A stretch of DNA of 64,000 bases from the NCBI GenBank assembly GCA_963728155.1, contig CAVSJF010000006.1, positions 62,001 through 126,000 on the forward strand. Direction: 5' to 3'. Position numbers and translations under genes: made by a program. Each line of letters opens with the position of its first letter. Within the stretch, counting starts at the first letter, position 1. The DNA is from JACVRW01 sp963728155. GTDB taxonomy: Bacteria; Actinomycetota; Thermoleophilia; Solirubrobacterales; Thermoleophilaceae. Positions 50,945 to 58,691 of this stretch are shown here, in pieces. The notes under the pieces were generated by a model. That model worked only from the letters and a program-made list of their open reading frames with translations, did no database searches and was not told the DNA's origin.

Positions 50945-52537
50945 ATGCGCCTTATCGCCGACATCCGCGCCTTGACGGTCGCGCTCCTGCTGCTCGCGGC
51001 CGGCGGCGCGGCGTGCGGGCCCGCGTCAGCGGCTCCTCGCGGAGCACCCGATCATCCGAGAGACGTACGCGACGCGCGGTCGCTCGTGCCGCGTGCGGCC
51101 GCGGACGGGAGCTATCAGACCGGCTCGCCGCGCCTGACCGACATCTGGGTCGACCCCGCGCACGGGCGTGACGGCGCAAGCGGAGCCCGCCGCGCGAGCG
51201 CCCTTCGCACGGTCTCGGCGGCCTGGCGCCGCATCCCGGAGGGCCAGGAGCTGCGGGAGACCGGGTATCGCATCCTCCTCGCGCCCGGGCGCTACCGCGC
51301 CGCGGACGTGCCGGTCTACTGGGAGCGGCGCTACGGCACGCCCGAGGCGCCGGTGGTCGTGGCGAGCGCCGGCGGCCCGGGGACGGTCAGGCTTCCCGCG
51401 CTGAACCTCTTCGACGTGCGCCACTTCTATCTCGACGGCGTGACCGTGAGCGCGCGCGGCGGCGATGTCGTCCACTGCGAGCGCTGCGATCACCTCCTGA
51501 TCCGCCGCTCGCGCCTCGCCGGTCGCGGCGAGGCCGCGGAGACGCTCAAGGTGAACCAGTCTCAGCACGTGTACGTCGAGCGCAGCGATGTCTTCGGGGC
51601 GGCCGACAACGCGATCGACTTCGTGGCCGTCCAGCATGGTCACCTGCTGGCCAACCGCATCCATCACGCCACGGACTGGTGCGCCTACGCCAAGGGTGGC
51701 TCCGCCGACATCCTGGTGAGCGGGAACGAGATCTATGGCTGCGGCACCGGCGGCTTCTCCGCCGGCCAGGGCACCGGCCTTCAGTTCATGACGCCGCCGT
51801 GGCTGAACTACGAGGCCTACGACGTGCAGGTGACCGACAACTTCGTGCACGACACCGAGGGGGCGGGCCTGGGCGTGAACGGCGGCAATCGCATCCTGCT
51901 CGCGCACAACACGCTCTACCGGGTGGGGCGCCGAAGCCACACCCTCGAGGTGGTGTTCGGCGCGCGCAGCTGCGACGGCCGGCCCGGCGACGAGGGTCGC
52001 GAGCGCTGCCGGAGCTACATCGAGGCCGGCGGCTGGGGCACGACTGCGGTCGACGACGGCGACAACTACGTACGCATCCCCAACCGCGACGTGTGGGTGC
52101 TCGACAACCTGATCTTCAACCCGAGGGGGCACCCTCGCGCCGGCCAGCTGTTCACGATCTTCGGCTCCTATGACTCGGCCACGCAGAGGGCCTCGAGCGG
52201 CCCCAGCCCGGCTCGGGCCGACGAGGGGCTGCAGATTCGCGGCAACTTCGTGCTCAACGGGCGCGGCAGGACGCCGCTCGGGGTCGGCGGGTCGGGCTCC
52301 GGCTGCGCGGACTCCCACCCCACCTGCAACGCCGGCCGGCTGCGAGCCGAGAACGTGTTGAATCGCGGCCGCACGGGCTTCGCCGATCCGGCTGGAGGCG
52401 ATTTCCGCCCGTCGCCCGCGGCGGCCCGGACCCCGCGGTTCCCGCTCCCTAGCGGCGCGGATCCGGTAGCAGCAGCTCCACGTTTCGGTCCGGGGGCGTT
52501 CCCGGGCCCCCGTTGGCCTCCGACTGGGGGTCGTTGA
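50945..52537 (+). CDS. Secreted right-handed beta-helix protein (pectate lyase-like fold)
   Basis: About 530 residues: signal peptide (MRLIADIRALTVALLLLAA), then repeated beta-helix coils such as YLDGVTVSARGGDVV, LLIRRSRLAGRG, VYVERSDVFGAADNAID, LLANRIHHATDW, ILVSGNEIYGCGTGG and LLAHNTLYRVGRR, the pattern of parallel beta-helix enzymes. Polysaccharide lyases, hydrolases and epimerases use this fold; no catalytic set was identified, so substrate is open. The last 89 bases overlap the 3' end of the convergent metallophosphoesterase gene, and the Pro-rich end may result from a lost stop. Confidence 0.78.
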   Translation: MRLIADIRALTVALLLLAAGGAACGPASAAPRGAPDHPRDVRDARSLVPRAAADGSYQTGSPRLTDIWVDPAHGRDGASGARRASALRTVSAAWRRIPEGQELRETGYRILLAPGRYRAADVPVYWERRYGTPEAPVVVASAGGPGTVRLPALNLFDVRHFYLDGVTVSARGGDVVHCERCDHLLIRRSRLAGRGEAAETLKVNQSQHVYVERSDVFGAADNAIDFVAVQHGHLLANRIHHATDWCAYAKGGSADILVSGNEIYGCGTGGFSAGQGTGLQFMTPPWLNYEAYDVQVTDNFVHDTEGAGLGVNGGNRILLAHNTLYRVGRRSHTLEVVFGARSCDGRPGDEGRERCRSYIEAGGWGTTAVDDGDNYVRIPNRDVWVLDNLIFNPRGHPRAGQLFTIFGSYDSATQRASSGPSPARADEGLQIRGNFVLNGRGRTPLGVGGSGSGCADSHPTCNAGRLRAENVLNRGRTGFADPAGGDFRPSPAAARTPRFPLPSGADPVAAAPRFGPGAFPGPRWPPTGGR

Positions 52538-54203
52538 AGGAGAAGGTGCGTCCGATGGCCGCCAACGCCCGCGGGCCGAAGCTCCCGGCCGGGGTCCCGG
52601 CGGCGGGAGCACCCACCGGGCCGCCTTGATCGATCAGCGTGCCGAAGATCGACAGCGTGCCGTCGCGGTTGTCCATCAGCTCGAGCAGGCGCGCCTGCAC
52701 CGGCCAGTCGACCTCCGAGGCGGTGACGATCTCGTAGAAGCCGCCTCGCCCGTACGGGCGCGGGTAGGCCGTGACCCGGTTGGTGTGGTGATGGCCGGCC
52801 ACGTAGGCCACCACGTTCGGGTGGGCGAGCAGCAGGGCCGTGAAGTCGGCGGCGAGACGGATCGGCTCCGAGGAGCGCGGGTCGGCGTCGCAGCCCGGGT
52901 TGCGCCCCTCCGGCGACCGGCACGGCGGCGCGCTCTCGTCCGGCGTCGCGGCGGTCAGCGAGCTGATCGGGTGGTGGGCGTAGACGAACACCAGCTCGTC
53001 GCGCCGCCCCGCGCGCCGCAGCTCGCGCGCGGCCCAGCGGAACTGCGGCGCATCGATGTTCCCGTCGAGGCCGATCACCCCGGCGTCGGCGTTGGTCTCC
53101 AGGGCGATCAGCCGGAGGCCCGGGCGCGGGCTGAACGAGTAGTAGCCCGCCGCGCCCCGGGAGGCGCGCCGCTCCGCCGGATCCTGGTAGCCGAACCCGT
53201 GGCCGTCGCGCTGGCTCCCGCGCGCGAGCTCGGCTTTGTACTCGCGCTCGTCGATCAGGCGCCGGCGCCGGTCGGGCGGCACGGGAACCTCGCCCGGCGC
53301 CTGCGCCCCGCCGGCCGGGAGGCCGAGCGGCTTGGCGCAGCTCGTGGCGATGCGCCCGAAGCTCGCCGTGGCCGCCGCGTTGCCCTGGACCAGCACGTCG
53401 TGGTTGCCGAGCGCCACGTAGCTGGGCACGTCGAGGCCGGCGGCGCGGAAGGGCCGTTGGGCTCGGTCCATCAGCCCGGGGTGCCGAGGCCAGGCGGCGA
53501 AGGCCCCCGACGGCGCGTCGGGGTCGTAGAAGCGCTCGTCGGCGATATCCCCGCGGTCCTGGACGCCGGTGTACCGGCGCGCCTCCCCGCCGGTGAGAGC
53601 GCCCGCGCTGCACGCGGGCGCGCCGGCGCCGCTGTTGGGGTCGAGCCGGCCGCCCTCGAGCAGGGTGCGGACCCAGCGCACCTCGTTGAGCTGCTGGTTG
53701 TCGGCCAGGTCGCCGGTGGCGATGGCCAGGCGCAGCCTCGCCCTCGGACCCCGCCCGCTGCTGAGCGGGCTGCGCGCGAAGCGATTGATGCGGCGCACCG
53801 AAGCGTCGACCATGTGAGGCACGAACGCCTCCTGCGGGCGCCAGGCTGCGGTGAAGGGCGACCCGAGCGGGTCGAGGAACTCCACGCGCGCCGGTGACTC
53901 CTCGTCGGCCAGCTGGAAGTCGGTGACCTGGGCGAAGTACAGGAGCGACCGCCGTCGCTGCGCGCGCCCCGCCTGGCCCGCCGCCAGGTCGGTGCGAGTG
54001 ACTCGCCTCCAGCCCGGCCCCCGCGCCAGAGCCGAGTAGGCCGCGGCGGCGTCCCCGGTGACCATGGCGCCGATCGTTGTGGGCGGGGCCTTGGCGCCGG
54101 CCTCGGAGGCAACGGCCAGAGCCATGGCGGCCATGACGGCAACCGCGCGCCACGACCCCTTTGCGAAACCACCTCCCACCTCCGCGCGCACCCTATCGCC
54201 CAC
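52449..54203 (-). CDS. Secreted calcineurin-like metallophosphoesterase
   Basis: A 584-residue exported protein with signal segment (WRAVAVMAAMALAVASEAGA, preceded by about 18 residues; the true start may be later than the GTG used). Metal-binding motifs run in order: FAQVTDFQLADEESP, ATGDLADNQQ, VALGNHDVLVQG, FVYAHHPI and YVAGHHHTNRV. It resembles large actinobacterial metallophosphoesterases annotated by TIGRFAM as the PPA1498 family; the substrate is unknown. Convergent with the beta-helix gene, divergent from the DivIVA-like gene. Confidence 0.85.
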   Translation of the reverse strand: MGDRVRAEVGGGFAKGSWRAVAVMAAMALAVASEAGAKAPPTTIGAMVTGDAAAAYSALARGPGWRRVTRTDLAAGQAGRAQRRRSLLYFAQVTDFQLADEESPARVEFLDPLGSPFTAAWRPQEAFVPHMVDASVRRINRFARSPLSSGRGPRARLRLAIATGDLADNQQLNEVRWVRTLLEGGRLDPNSGAGAPACSAGALTGGEARRYTGVQDRGDIADERFYDPDAPSGAFAAWPRHPGLMDRAQRPFRAAGLDVPSYVALGNHDVLVQGNAAATASFGRIATSCAKPLGLPAGGAQAPGEVPVPPDRRRRLIDEREYKAELARGSQRDGHGFGYQDPAERRASRGAAGYYSFSPRPGLRLIALETNADAGVIGLDGNIDAPQFRWAARELRRAGRRDELVFVYAHHPISSLTAATPDESAPPCRSPEGRNPGCDADPRSSEPIRLAADFTALLLAHPNVVAYVAGHHHTNRVTAYPRPYGRGGFYEIVTASEVDWPVQARLLELMDNRDGTLSIFGTLIDQGGPVGAPAAGTPAGSFGPRALAAIGRTFSFNDPQSEANGGPGTPPDRNVELLLPDPRR

Positions 54204-54229
54204 GGCCGGTTAGCCGTCCGACCGGGGGG

Positions 54230-54235
54230 CATACT
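54230..54235 (+). promoter_or_regulatory. Candidate -10 element for the DivIVA-like gene (leaderless)
   Basis: CATACT ends 6 bases before the ATG at 54242. Confidence 0.4.
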
Positions 54236-54241
54236 GCGGGC

Positions 54242-55117
54242 ATGGCCGATTTCGAGGACAGCGACCCCCCCACCCCGCCCACAGCCGGCGCCGCGTCTGC
54301 CTCCGAGCGCCTCAGCCAGGTGAGCTTTCCGCTGGCGGTGCGCGGCTACGAGCGCGGCGCCGTCGACGACTTCGTCAAGGAGGTTCAGGCGCTCGTGGCC
54401 GAGCTCGAGGCCGGTCAGACCCGCGAAGGGGTGGTGCAGAAGGCCCTCGACGATGTGGGAGTCCAGACGGCGGGCATCCTCCAGCGCGCACACGTGGCCG
54501 CCAACCAGCTCACGTCCAGCTCGCGCATCGACGCCGACCAGCGCGTGCAGAGTGCGGAGGCGGAGGCGGATCAGATCCGCCGGGAGGCCTACGAGTACTC
54601 CCAGCAGGTCGTGGTCGACACCCGTGTTCTGTGGGAGCAGCGCCAGCGCCTGATCGAGGACATTCGCGCCCTGGCGGACACCGTGCTCACCACGGCCGAC
54701 GATGCGATGGAGCGCCTTGAGCTGCCCGAGGGCATCGCCGAGACGCCCGACACCGATCCGGAATCGAGCACCGCGGAGACCGCCGCCGTCGGGCCCGTCG
54801 GCGTGCCCGCGCCCGAGGCCGGCGAACCCCCGCCGGAGGACACCGGCACCTGGGACGTCGGGGAGGTCGAGGCCGAGCCGGCCGCCACGGACGAGACGGC
54901 CGGCTACGTGGTTGCCGAGAGCAACGATCCCTATCCGCCGGGCGCCTACGAAGAGCAGCCCCCTGCCAACGAGGAGCCGCCGCCCGCCGGCTCGGTGCCC
55001 GCGGAGGAGGAGAGCGATCACACCGTCGAGCTCGAGGCGCTGCCCGGTGGCGGCGAGGCCGGCGAGGAGCGGCCCTCAAGCGCCCCTGAGCGGGGCTGGG
55101 ACCGCGAGCGCGACTAG
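54242..55117 (+). CDS. DivIVA-domain coiled-coil protein
   Basis: A 291-residue protein. After a Pro/Ala-rich lead, residues 24-55 match the DivIVA N-terminal motif (VSFPLAVRGYERGAVDDFVKEVQALV; compare FPxxxRGYDxxEVDxFL), followed by a coiled coil to about residue 160 (RIDADQRVQSAEAEADQI, EAYEYSQQVVVDTRVLWEQ) and an acidic, Pro/Glu-rich C-terminal half. Such proteins mark curved membranes at poles or septa or act as Wag31-like growth scaffolds. It complements SepF and YggT encoded elsewhere in the window. Confidence 0.8.
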   Translation: MADFEDSDPPTPPTAGAASASERLSQVSFPLAVRGYERGAVDDFVKEVQALVAELEAGQTREGVVQKALDDVGVQTAGILQRAHVAANQLTSSSRIDADQRVQSAEAEADQIRREAYEYSQQVVVDTRVLWEQRQRLIEDIRALADTVLTTADDAMERLELPEGIAETPDTDPESSTAETAAVGPVGVPAPEAGEPPPEDTGTWDVGEVEAEPAATDETAGYVVAESNDPYPPGAYEEQPPANEEPPPAGSVPAEEESDHTVELEALPGGGEAGEERPSSAPERGWDRERD

Positions 55118-55356
55118 AGGGGCATCCTTGTCGCGGCCCTTGCGGCCCCGGTGGAAGCGCTCTTGTTGGTCGCCTTTCGCGACGTCCCGAAGGTCTTGGA
55201 GAAGAGCTTTCCGAGCGGTCCGGGAGCCTTGCCTCCAGCTTTCTGGCCGACGCCCAGGGTGCGGTCGACACCCCTCTGTGGCCCGGTGAGCCGCGGCACC
55301 AGGAAGGCCAGAACCAGCAGGATGATGCATACGGCGATGATGATTCCGATCAACAT
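55114..55356 (-). CDS. Small membrane protein with basic tail
   Basis: An 80-residue protein: one N-terminal membrane segment (LIGIIIAVCIILLVLAFLV), then a Gly, Lys and Arg-rich tail (GVDRTLGVGQKAGGKAPG, LGKLFSKTFGTSRKATNK). Similar small proteins are common in actinobacteria, but no function is known. Its 3' end overlaps the DivIVA-like gene by 4 bases. The coding call rests on the coherent membrane segment and in-frame length. Confidence 0.65.
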   Translation of the reverse strand: MLIGIIIAVCIILLVLAFLVPRLTGPQRGVDRTLGVGQKAGGKAPGPLGKLFSKTFGTSRKATNKSASTGAARAATRMPL

Positions 55357-55436
55357 GCGTCCCTCATACCCCGCGTGAGTCGGCGCCGCAAACCGGCTCG
55401 GCAGGACGCGCCTCGTCTGCGAGACTTCGGCGGACC

Positions 55437-56051
55437 GTGGCTAAGCAGAAGCAGATGAAGGTGCAGATGCAGGTCGGGGCGCTGGCCGCGATCCCGCAGC
55501 TCGAGAGCCGCACGGACGAGCAGCTGGCCAGCGAGTCCAAGCACCGGGTGGCGGCCAAGGCGATCCTCGGTGCTCGAGCGGCCGAGCGCTACGACGTCGA
55601 TGCTGCCCGCAGCTACTTCAACCAGGCGCTGGCCGGGTGCCATCCCCAGGAGCGGCCCGCCCTGCGTCAGATGATGAAGGCGTCGATGGCTCTCGCCGAA
55701 CGCCGGCCGGATGACCTCAAGGCGGCCATGGAGAAGCTCGGCCAGGAGGCCCCGTCGGGACGCCAGCTCTTCCTGCTGCGGATGATGGGCCTGCTCATCC
55801 CGCCCGCAAGCGCGGGCATGGTGGCCCGGATCCGGGGCATCGTGCTCCTGATCCTCCTGGTCGTCGCGATCCTGGCCGTCGGTTTCGGAATCGTGTCCTT
55901 GATCGCGTTGCCGTTCGGCGGCATCGGCCTCGGAAGCTCGCTCTTCTTCGGCTTCCTGCTCGTGGTGATCGCGCTCGGTGTGCTCGTGCTCTTCGGCCGG
56001 CGACGCCAAGCCCGAGCTCGCAGCGCTCGAGCGGCCGGGCCGGCGGCGTAG
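55437..56051 (+). CDS. Membrane protein with helical-repeat N-terminal region
   Basis: A 204-residue protein: basic start (MAKQKQMKVQMQVG), an Ala-rich helical region (about residues 25-105: AAKAILGARAAERYDVDAARSYFNQAL, ASMALAERRPDDLKAAMEKL) that resembles one or two TPR-like hairpins, then two membrane segments (IVLLILLVVAILAVGFGIVSL; LFFGFLLVVIALGVLVLF) and a basic tail. No family recognised. GTG start; the translated product is coherent. Convergent with the thioredoxin-TPR gene after 10 bases. Confidence 0.65.
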   Translation: MAKQKQMKVQMQVGALAAIPQLESRTDEQLASESKHRVAAKAILGARAAERYDVDAARSYFNQALAGCHPQERPALRQMMKASMALAERRPDDLKAAMEKLGQEAPSGRQLFLLRMMGLLIPPASAGMVARIRGIVLLILLVVAILAVGFGIVSLIALPFGGIGLGSSLFFGFLLVVIALGVLVLFGRRRQARARSARAAGPAA

Positions 56052-56061
56052 CGCCGCAGGG

Positions 56062-56793
56062 TCAGTTCAGAGCGGCCGACAGCCGGCGCCGGTGTTCGCG
56101 CGCCAGCGGATGATCGGCGCCCAGCTCCGTGAAGATGGCGACCATCACCCGGCGCACGAGGTCCTGGCGCTCGGGGTCGGCCAGCGTGGCCTGAAGGGCC
56201 TCGAGCGCGGCGGCCGGGTCTCCCCCGTCCCAGGCCGCAAACGCGGCGTCGAGCTCGGGGTCGCCGGCCAGGCGCGCCCGGGCGGCCAGGCCGTCGGCCA
56301 CGAAATCGCCCGGCACGTCCCCGAGCAGCTCGAGTGCCGCGTCGGGCTCGCCGCGGCGCAGGAGCAGCCGGGCGAGCTGCCGCCGCGCGACGGCATGGCT
56401 GGGCTCGAGCTCGAGCGCGCGACGCAGGGCCGGCTCGTCCTCGCTCTCGGCTAGCTCGTCGGCCTCCGAGGGCACCAGGGCCGCGATGAATCGCTCCACC
56501 ACCGGCGGCGGCTGGGCGCCGGTGAACTCGTCCACCACCTGGCCGTCGCGAAAGGCCTTGACCGTGGGCAGGCCACGGACGCCGAAGCGCGCGGCGGTCT
56601 CCTTGTTGGCCTCGACGTCGAGCTTGACCAGCTCGATCCTGCCGCCCTGGGCGCCCACCGCCTTCTCGATCACCGGAGCCAGCATGTGACAGGGCTGACA
56701 CCAGTCGGCCCAGAAGTCCACCAGCACGGGGAGCTCCGAGGAGCGCTCGAGCACCCGCTGGGTGAAATCGGCGTCGGTTGCGTCGATAGCCAC
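56062..56793 (-). CDS. Thioredoxin-TPR protein (CnoX/YbbN-like)
   Basis: A 243-residue protein: thioredoxin domain (residues 1 to about 108) with the unusual active site DFWADWCQPCHMLAPVIEK (WCQPC rather than WCGPC) and cis-Pro in VRGLPTVKAFRDG, then TPR-like helices (EDEPALRRALELEPSHAVARRQLARLLLR, GDPAAALEALQATLAD) as in YbbN/CnoX. CnoX proteins are chaperedoxins that protect client proteins from oxidation. Three bases after the lipoprotein cyclophilin gene, so probably one operon of folding factors, one outside and one inside the cell. GTG start. Confidence 0.88.
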   Translation of the reverse strand: MAIDATDADFTQRVLERSSELPVLVDFWADWCQPCHMLAPVIEKAVGAQGGRIELVKLDVEANKETAARFGVRGLPTVKAFRDGQVVDEFTGAQPPPVVERFIAALVPSEADELAESEDEPALRRALELEPSHAVARRQLARLLLRRGEPDAALELLGDVPGDFVADGLAARARLAGDPELDAAFAAWDGGDPAAALEALQATLADPERQDLVRRVMVAIFTELGADHPLAREHRRRLSAALN

Positions 56794-56796
56794 CGG

Positions 56797-57499
56797 TCAG
56801 CCCTTGGTCACGAGCTTCGCGCTCTCGAGGACGACGGGCTGGATCGGCGTGCCGGCCCCGCCGCTCGCCGGATCGCCCAGCAGGCCGATCGCCTGAACCA
56901 CGTCCTGGCCCTTCACGACCTTGCCCAGCAGCGCGTACTCCGGTGGGAGGCCCGCGTCGGGCGCGGTGACCACGTAGAACTGACTTCCCGAAGTGCCTGG
57001 TGGCTCCACGGCGGTCTTGGCCATGGCCACCACGCCCTGGGTGTAGACCGTGTTGGCCGGCGGCACGTCGCGGGTGGAGTACCCCGGGCCCGCCGGTGCC
57101 GCTGCCGGTGGGATCGCCGCCCTGGATCACGAAGTCGGGGACGATGCGGTGAAAGACGGTGCCGTCGTAGAAGCCGCTGCGCGCCAGGGAGGCGAACGAC
57201 GCCGCCGTCCTGGGCGAGGTCTTCTGGTCGAGGCGAATGGTGAACTCGCCGCAGCTCGTGGTCATCACCACGTCGTAGGTCCGGCCGGCGGCGAGCGGCT
57301 TCGCCGGCTTCTTCGCGCCCCCGTCGGGCTTGGGCCTGGGCGCCGCCACCTCTCGGCAGCCGCCCGCTTCGCCGCCGGCTGAATCGCTGGTCGACTCGGC
57401 GGCCGGCTGCTCGCTGCGAGCAGGCGCCTCGTCGTCCTCGCCGCAGGCGGCGAGCACGAGCGCGAGCAGGGCCAGGACCACGAGCAGGGGGCGCAGCAC
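56797..57499 (-). CDS. Lipoprotein cyclophilin-type peptidyl-prolyl isomerase, frameshifted
   Basis: About 233 residues. The N-terminus has a lipobox LVLAAC (Cys19), predicted to be cut by LspA, then a disordered Ser/Ala/Glu linker and a cyclophilin domain: VVMTTSCGEFTIRLDQKTSPRTAASFASLARSGFYDGTVFHRI, PDFVIQGGDPTGSG (active-site Arg and FxIQGGD), then after an indel near 57078 VVAMAKTAVEPPGTSGSQFYVVT and LLGKVVKGQDVV. It folds proline peptide bonds in secreted proteins. GTG 57499 has TAGCCT 8 bases upstream, shared with the divergent HAD gene promoter. Confidence 0.88.
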
Positions 57500-57506
57500 G
57501 GGCGCG

Positions 57507-57513
57507 TAGGCTA
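57507..57513. promoter_or_regulatory. Symmetric divergent -10 (TAGGCTA) for cyclophilin and HAD genes
   Basis: TAGGCT on the plus strand (57507-57512) ends 7 bases before the HAD GTG; TAGCCT on the minus strand (57513-57508) ends 8 bases before the cyclophilin GTG. A TA-N3-TA core can serve both directions. The whole gap between the two start codons is only 20 bases, which supports leaderless divergent transcripts. Confidence 0.5.
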
Positions 57514-57519
57514 GCGACG

Positions 57520-58314
57520 GTGCCGCTCACCCCCCTCGCCGCTCGCTACGACCAGTTCATCCTCGACCTGGACGGTTGTGTGTGGGTCGGCGGGGTGCCC
57601 ACTCCGGGAATCGTCGAGGCCCTCGAGAGGTTGCGTCAGGCCGAGAAGGGCATCGCCTTCGCCACCAACAACGCCTACGAGTCCGGCGAGGACCTCGTGG
57701 CCCGGCTGTGGAAGGTGGGGATACGCGCCTCCCTGCGGGACATGGTCACCGTGGGTGGAGCCATGCAGCACGTGCTCGCGGAGACGCGCACGGGACGCAC
57801 GGCCTTTGTGATCGGCACCCCGGCGATGCTGCGCCACGTGAGCGACGCCGGCCTGAAGGTGCTCAACAACACCGACCTGGCGTCCCGGGCCGAGGTGGTC
57901 GTGGTGGCCGGCACGACCGATCTGGTCTACGACGACCTGCGCAATGCCGTTCAGGCCGTCCTGCGCGGAGCCGACCTGCTCGCCACCGCCCGCGACCCCA
58001 CCTACCCCCAGCCCGACGGGCACTGGCCGGGCACCGGCGCGGTGCTGGCCGCCGTGGAATACGCCACCGGCGCCCACGCCGAGCTGGTGGGCAAGCCCGA
58101 GCCGCAGCTCTTTCTCACCGCCGTCGACCGCCTCGGCCAGGGCCGGACGCTCGTGGTCGGCGATCGGGTCGACTCCGATCTGGCCGCCGCGGCGGCGGCG
58201 GGCCTCGACGCCGCCTACGTGCTGAGCGGGGGAGGCGCGCGCTCCGACCTCGAGGGGTTCGAGCCGCACCCGGTGGCCGTAGGTGAGACGCTGGCGGGCC
58301 TGCTCGTCGAGTGA
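57520..58314 (+). CDS. HAD-superfamily phosphatase (NagD/p-nitrophenylphosphatase-like)
   Basis: A 264-residue HAD IIA enzyme: motif I FILDLDGCVWVGG (nucleophile and acid Asp), motif II FATNNAYESGEDL (usually TNN), a C2 cap in the middle (VVVVAGTTDLVYDDLRNAV), motif III in ELVGKPEPQLFLTAV (Lys) and motif IV VVGDRVDSDLAAAAAAGLD. Substrates of this group include sugar and glycerol phosphates; none is indicated. The stop overlaps a tiny GTG frame by 4 bases. Confidence 0.9.
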   Translation: MPLTPLAARYDQFILDLDGCVWVGGVPTPGIVEALERLRQAEKGIAFATNNAYESGEDLVARLWKVGIRASLRDMVTVGGAMQHVLAETRTGRTAFVIGTPAMLRHVSDAGLKVLNNTDLASRAEVVVVAGTTDLVYDDLRNAVQAVLRGADLLATARDPTYPQPDGHWPGTGAVLAAVEYATGAHAELVGKPEPQLFLTAVDRLGQGRTLVVGDRVDSDLAAAAAAGLDAAYVLSGGGARSDLEGFEPHPVAVGETLAGLLVE

Positions 58315-58397
58315 GGATTCTCGTCGAATGGGGCCGCGACCTCGGCGAGAAGCGCGCTGCGCGGTGCGAGGTGGCGCGCGCCAAGGCGGGCGTCTAA
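58311..58397 (+). CDS. Possible 28-residue peptide coupled to the HAD gene
   Basis: A GTG in the typical GTGA overlap with the HAD stop opens a 28-codon frame (MRILVEWGRDLGEKRAARC and a short basic tail) ending in TAA. The overlap mirrors the genuine couplings elsewhere in the window, but the length is marginal and nothing is recognised. It could also be the start of a longer gene cut by an indel. Confidence 0.25.
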   Translation: MRILVEWGRDLGEKRAARCEVARAKAGV

Positions 58398-58413
58398 ACG
58401 ACAGCAATTAGAC
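58392..58413 (+). repeat. Inverted repeat at the end of the HAD unit
   Basis: GTCTAA (58392-58397) and TTAGAC (58408-58413) around a 10-base loop. A weak hairpin without a T run; possible 3' end of the HAD transcript. Confidence 0.3.
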
Positions 58414-58691
58414 CAAACGCTCATGCCTCGCCTGTCACTTTCGTCGCAGAGCCGTAACTCGAAGTGGTCGGGCGGCACGCCGGGCCACCTCCAGGCGAGG
58501 GTGGCAGATCATGCATCCAATGGATGCAGGAGCCACCAAACGCCAACAAAGCGCCCGGGTGGATCCGATCGCGGCCTGCTCACCGTAGTTATTGACGGTT
58601 CTCACGTATAGCGCGGGAAAGGTGGAAAACCTCGGCCGAACCCAACCCCTTATAGCCGCCGTAAGCGCTTGAGGCTGCCTTGCGGCCCGCC
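58398..58691. other. 294-base convergent intergenic region with palindrome
   Basis: Lies between the 3' ends of the HAD unit (+) and the pseudophosphatase gene (-), and is visibly less GC-rich than its surroundings. It holds a perfect 17-base inverted repeat TGCATCCA-A-TGGATGCA (58512-58528) and two TATAGC hexamers near 58600-58660. No convincing protein frame: an 86-codon minus-strand frame has no family features. Promoter-like and operator-like elements between two 3' ends make a small RNA possible but unproven. Confidence 0.4.
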
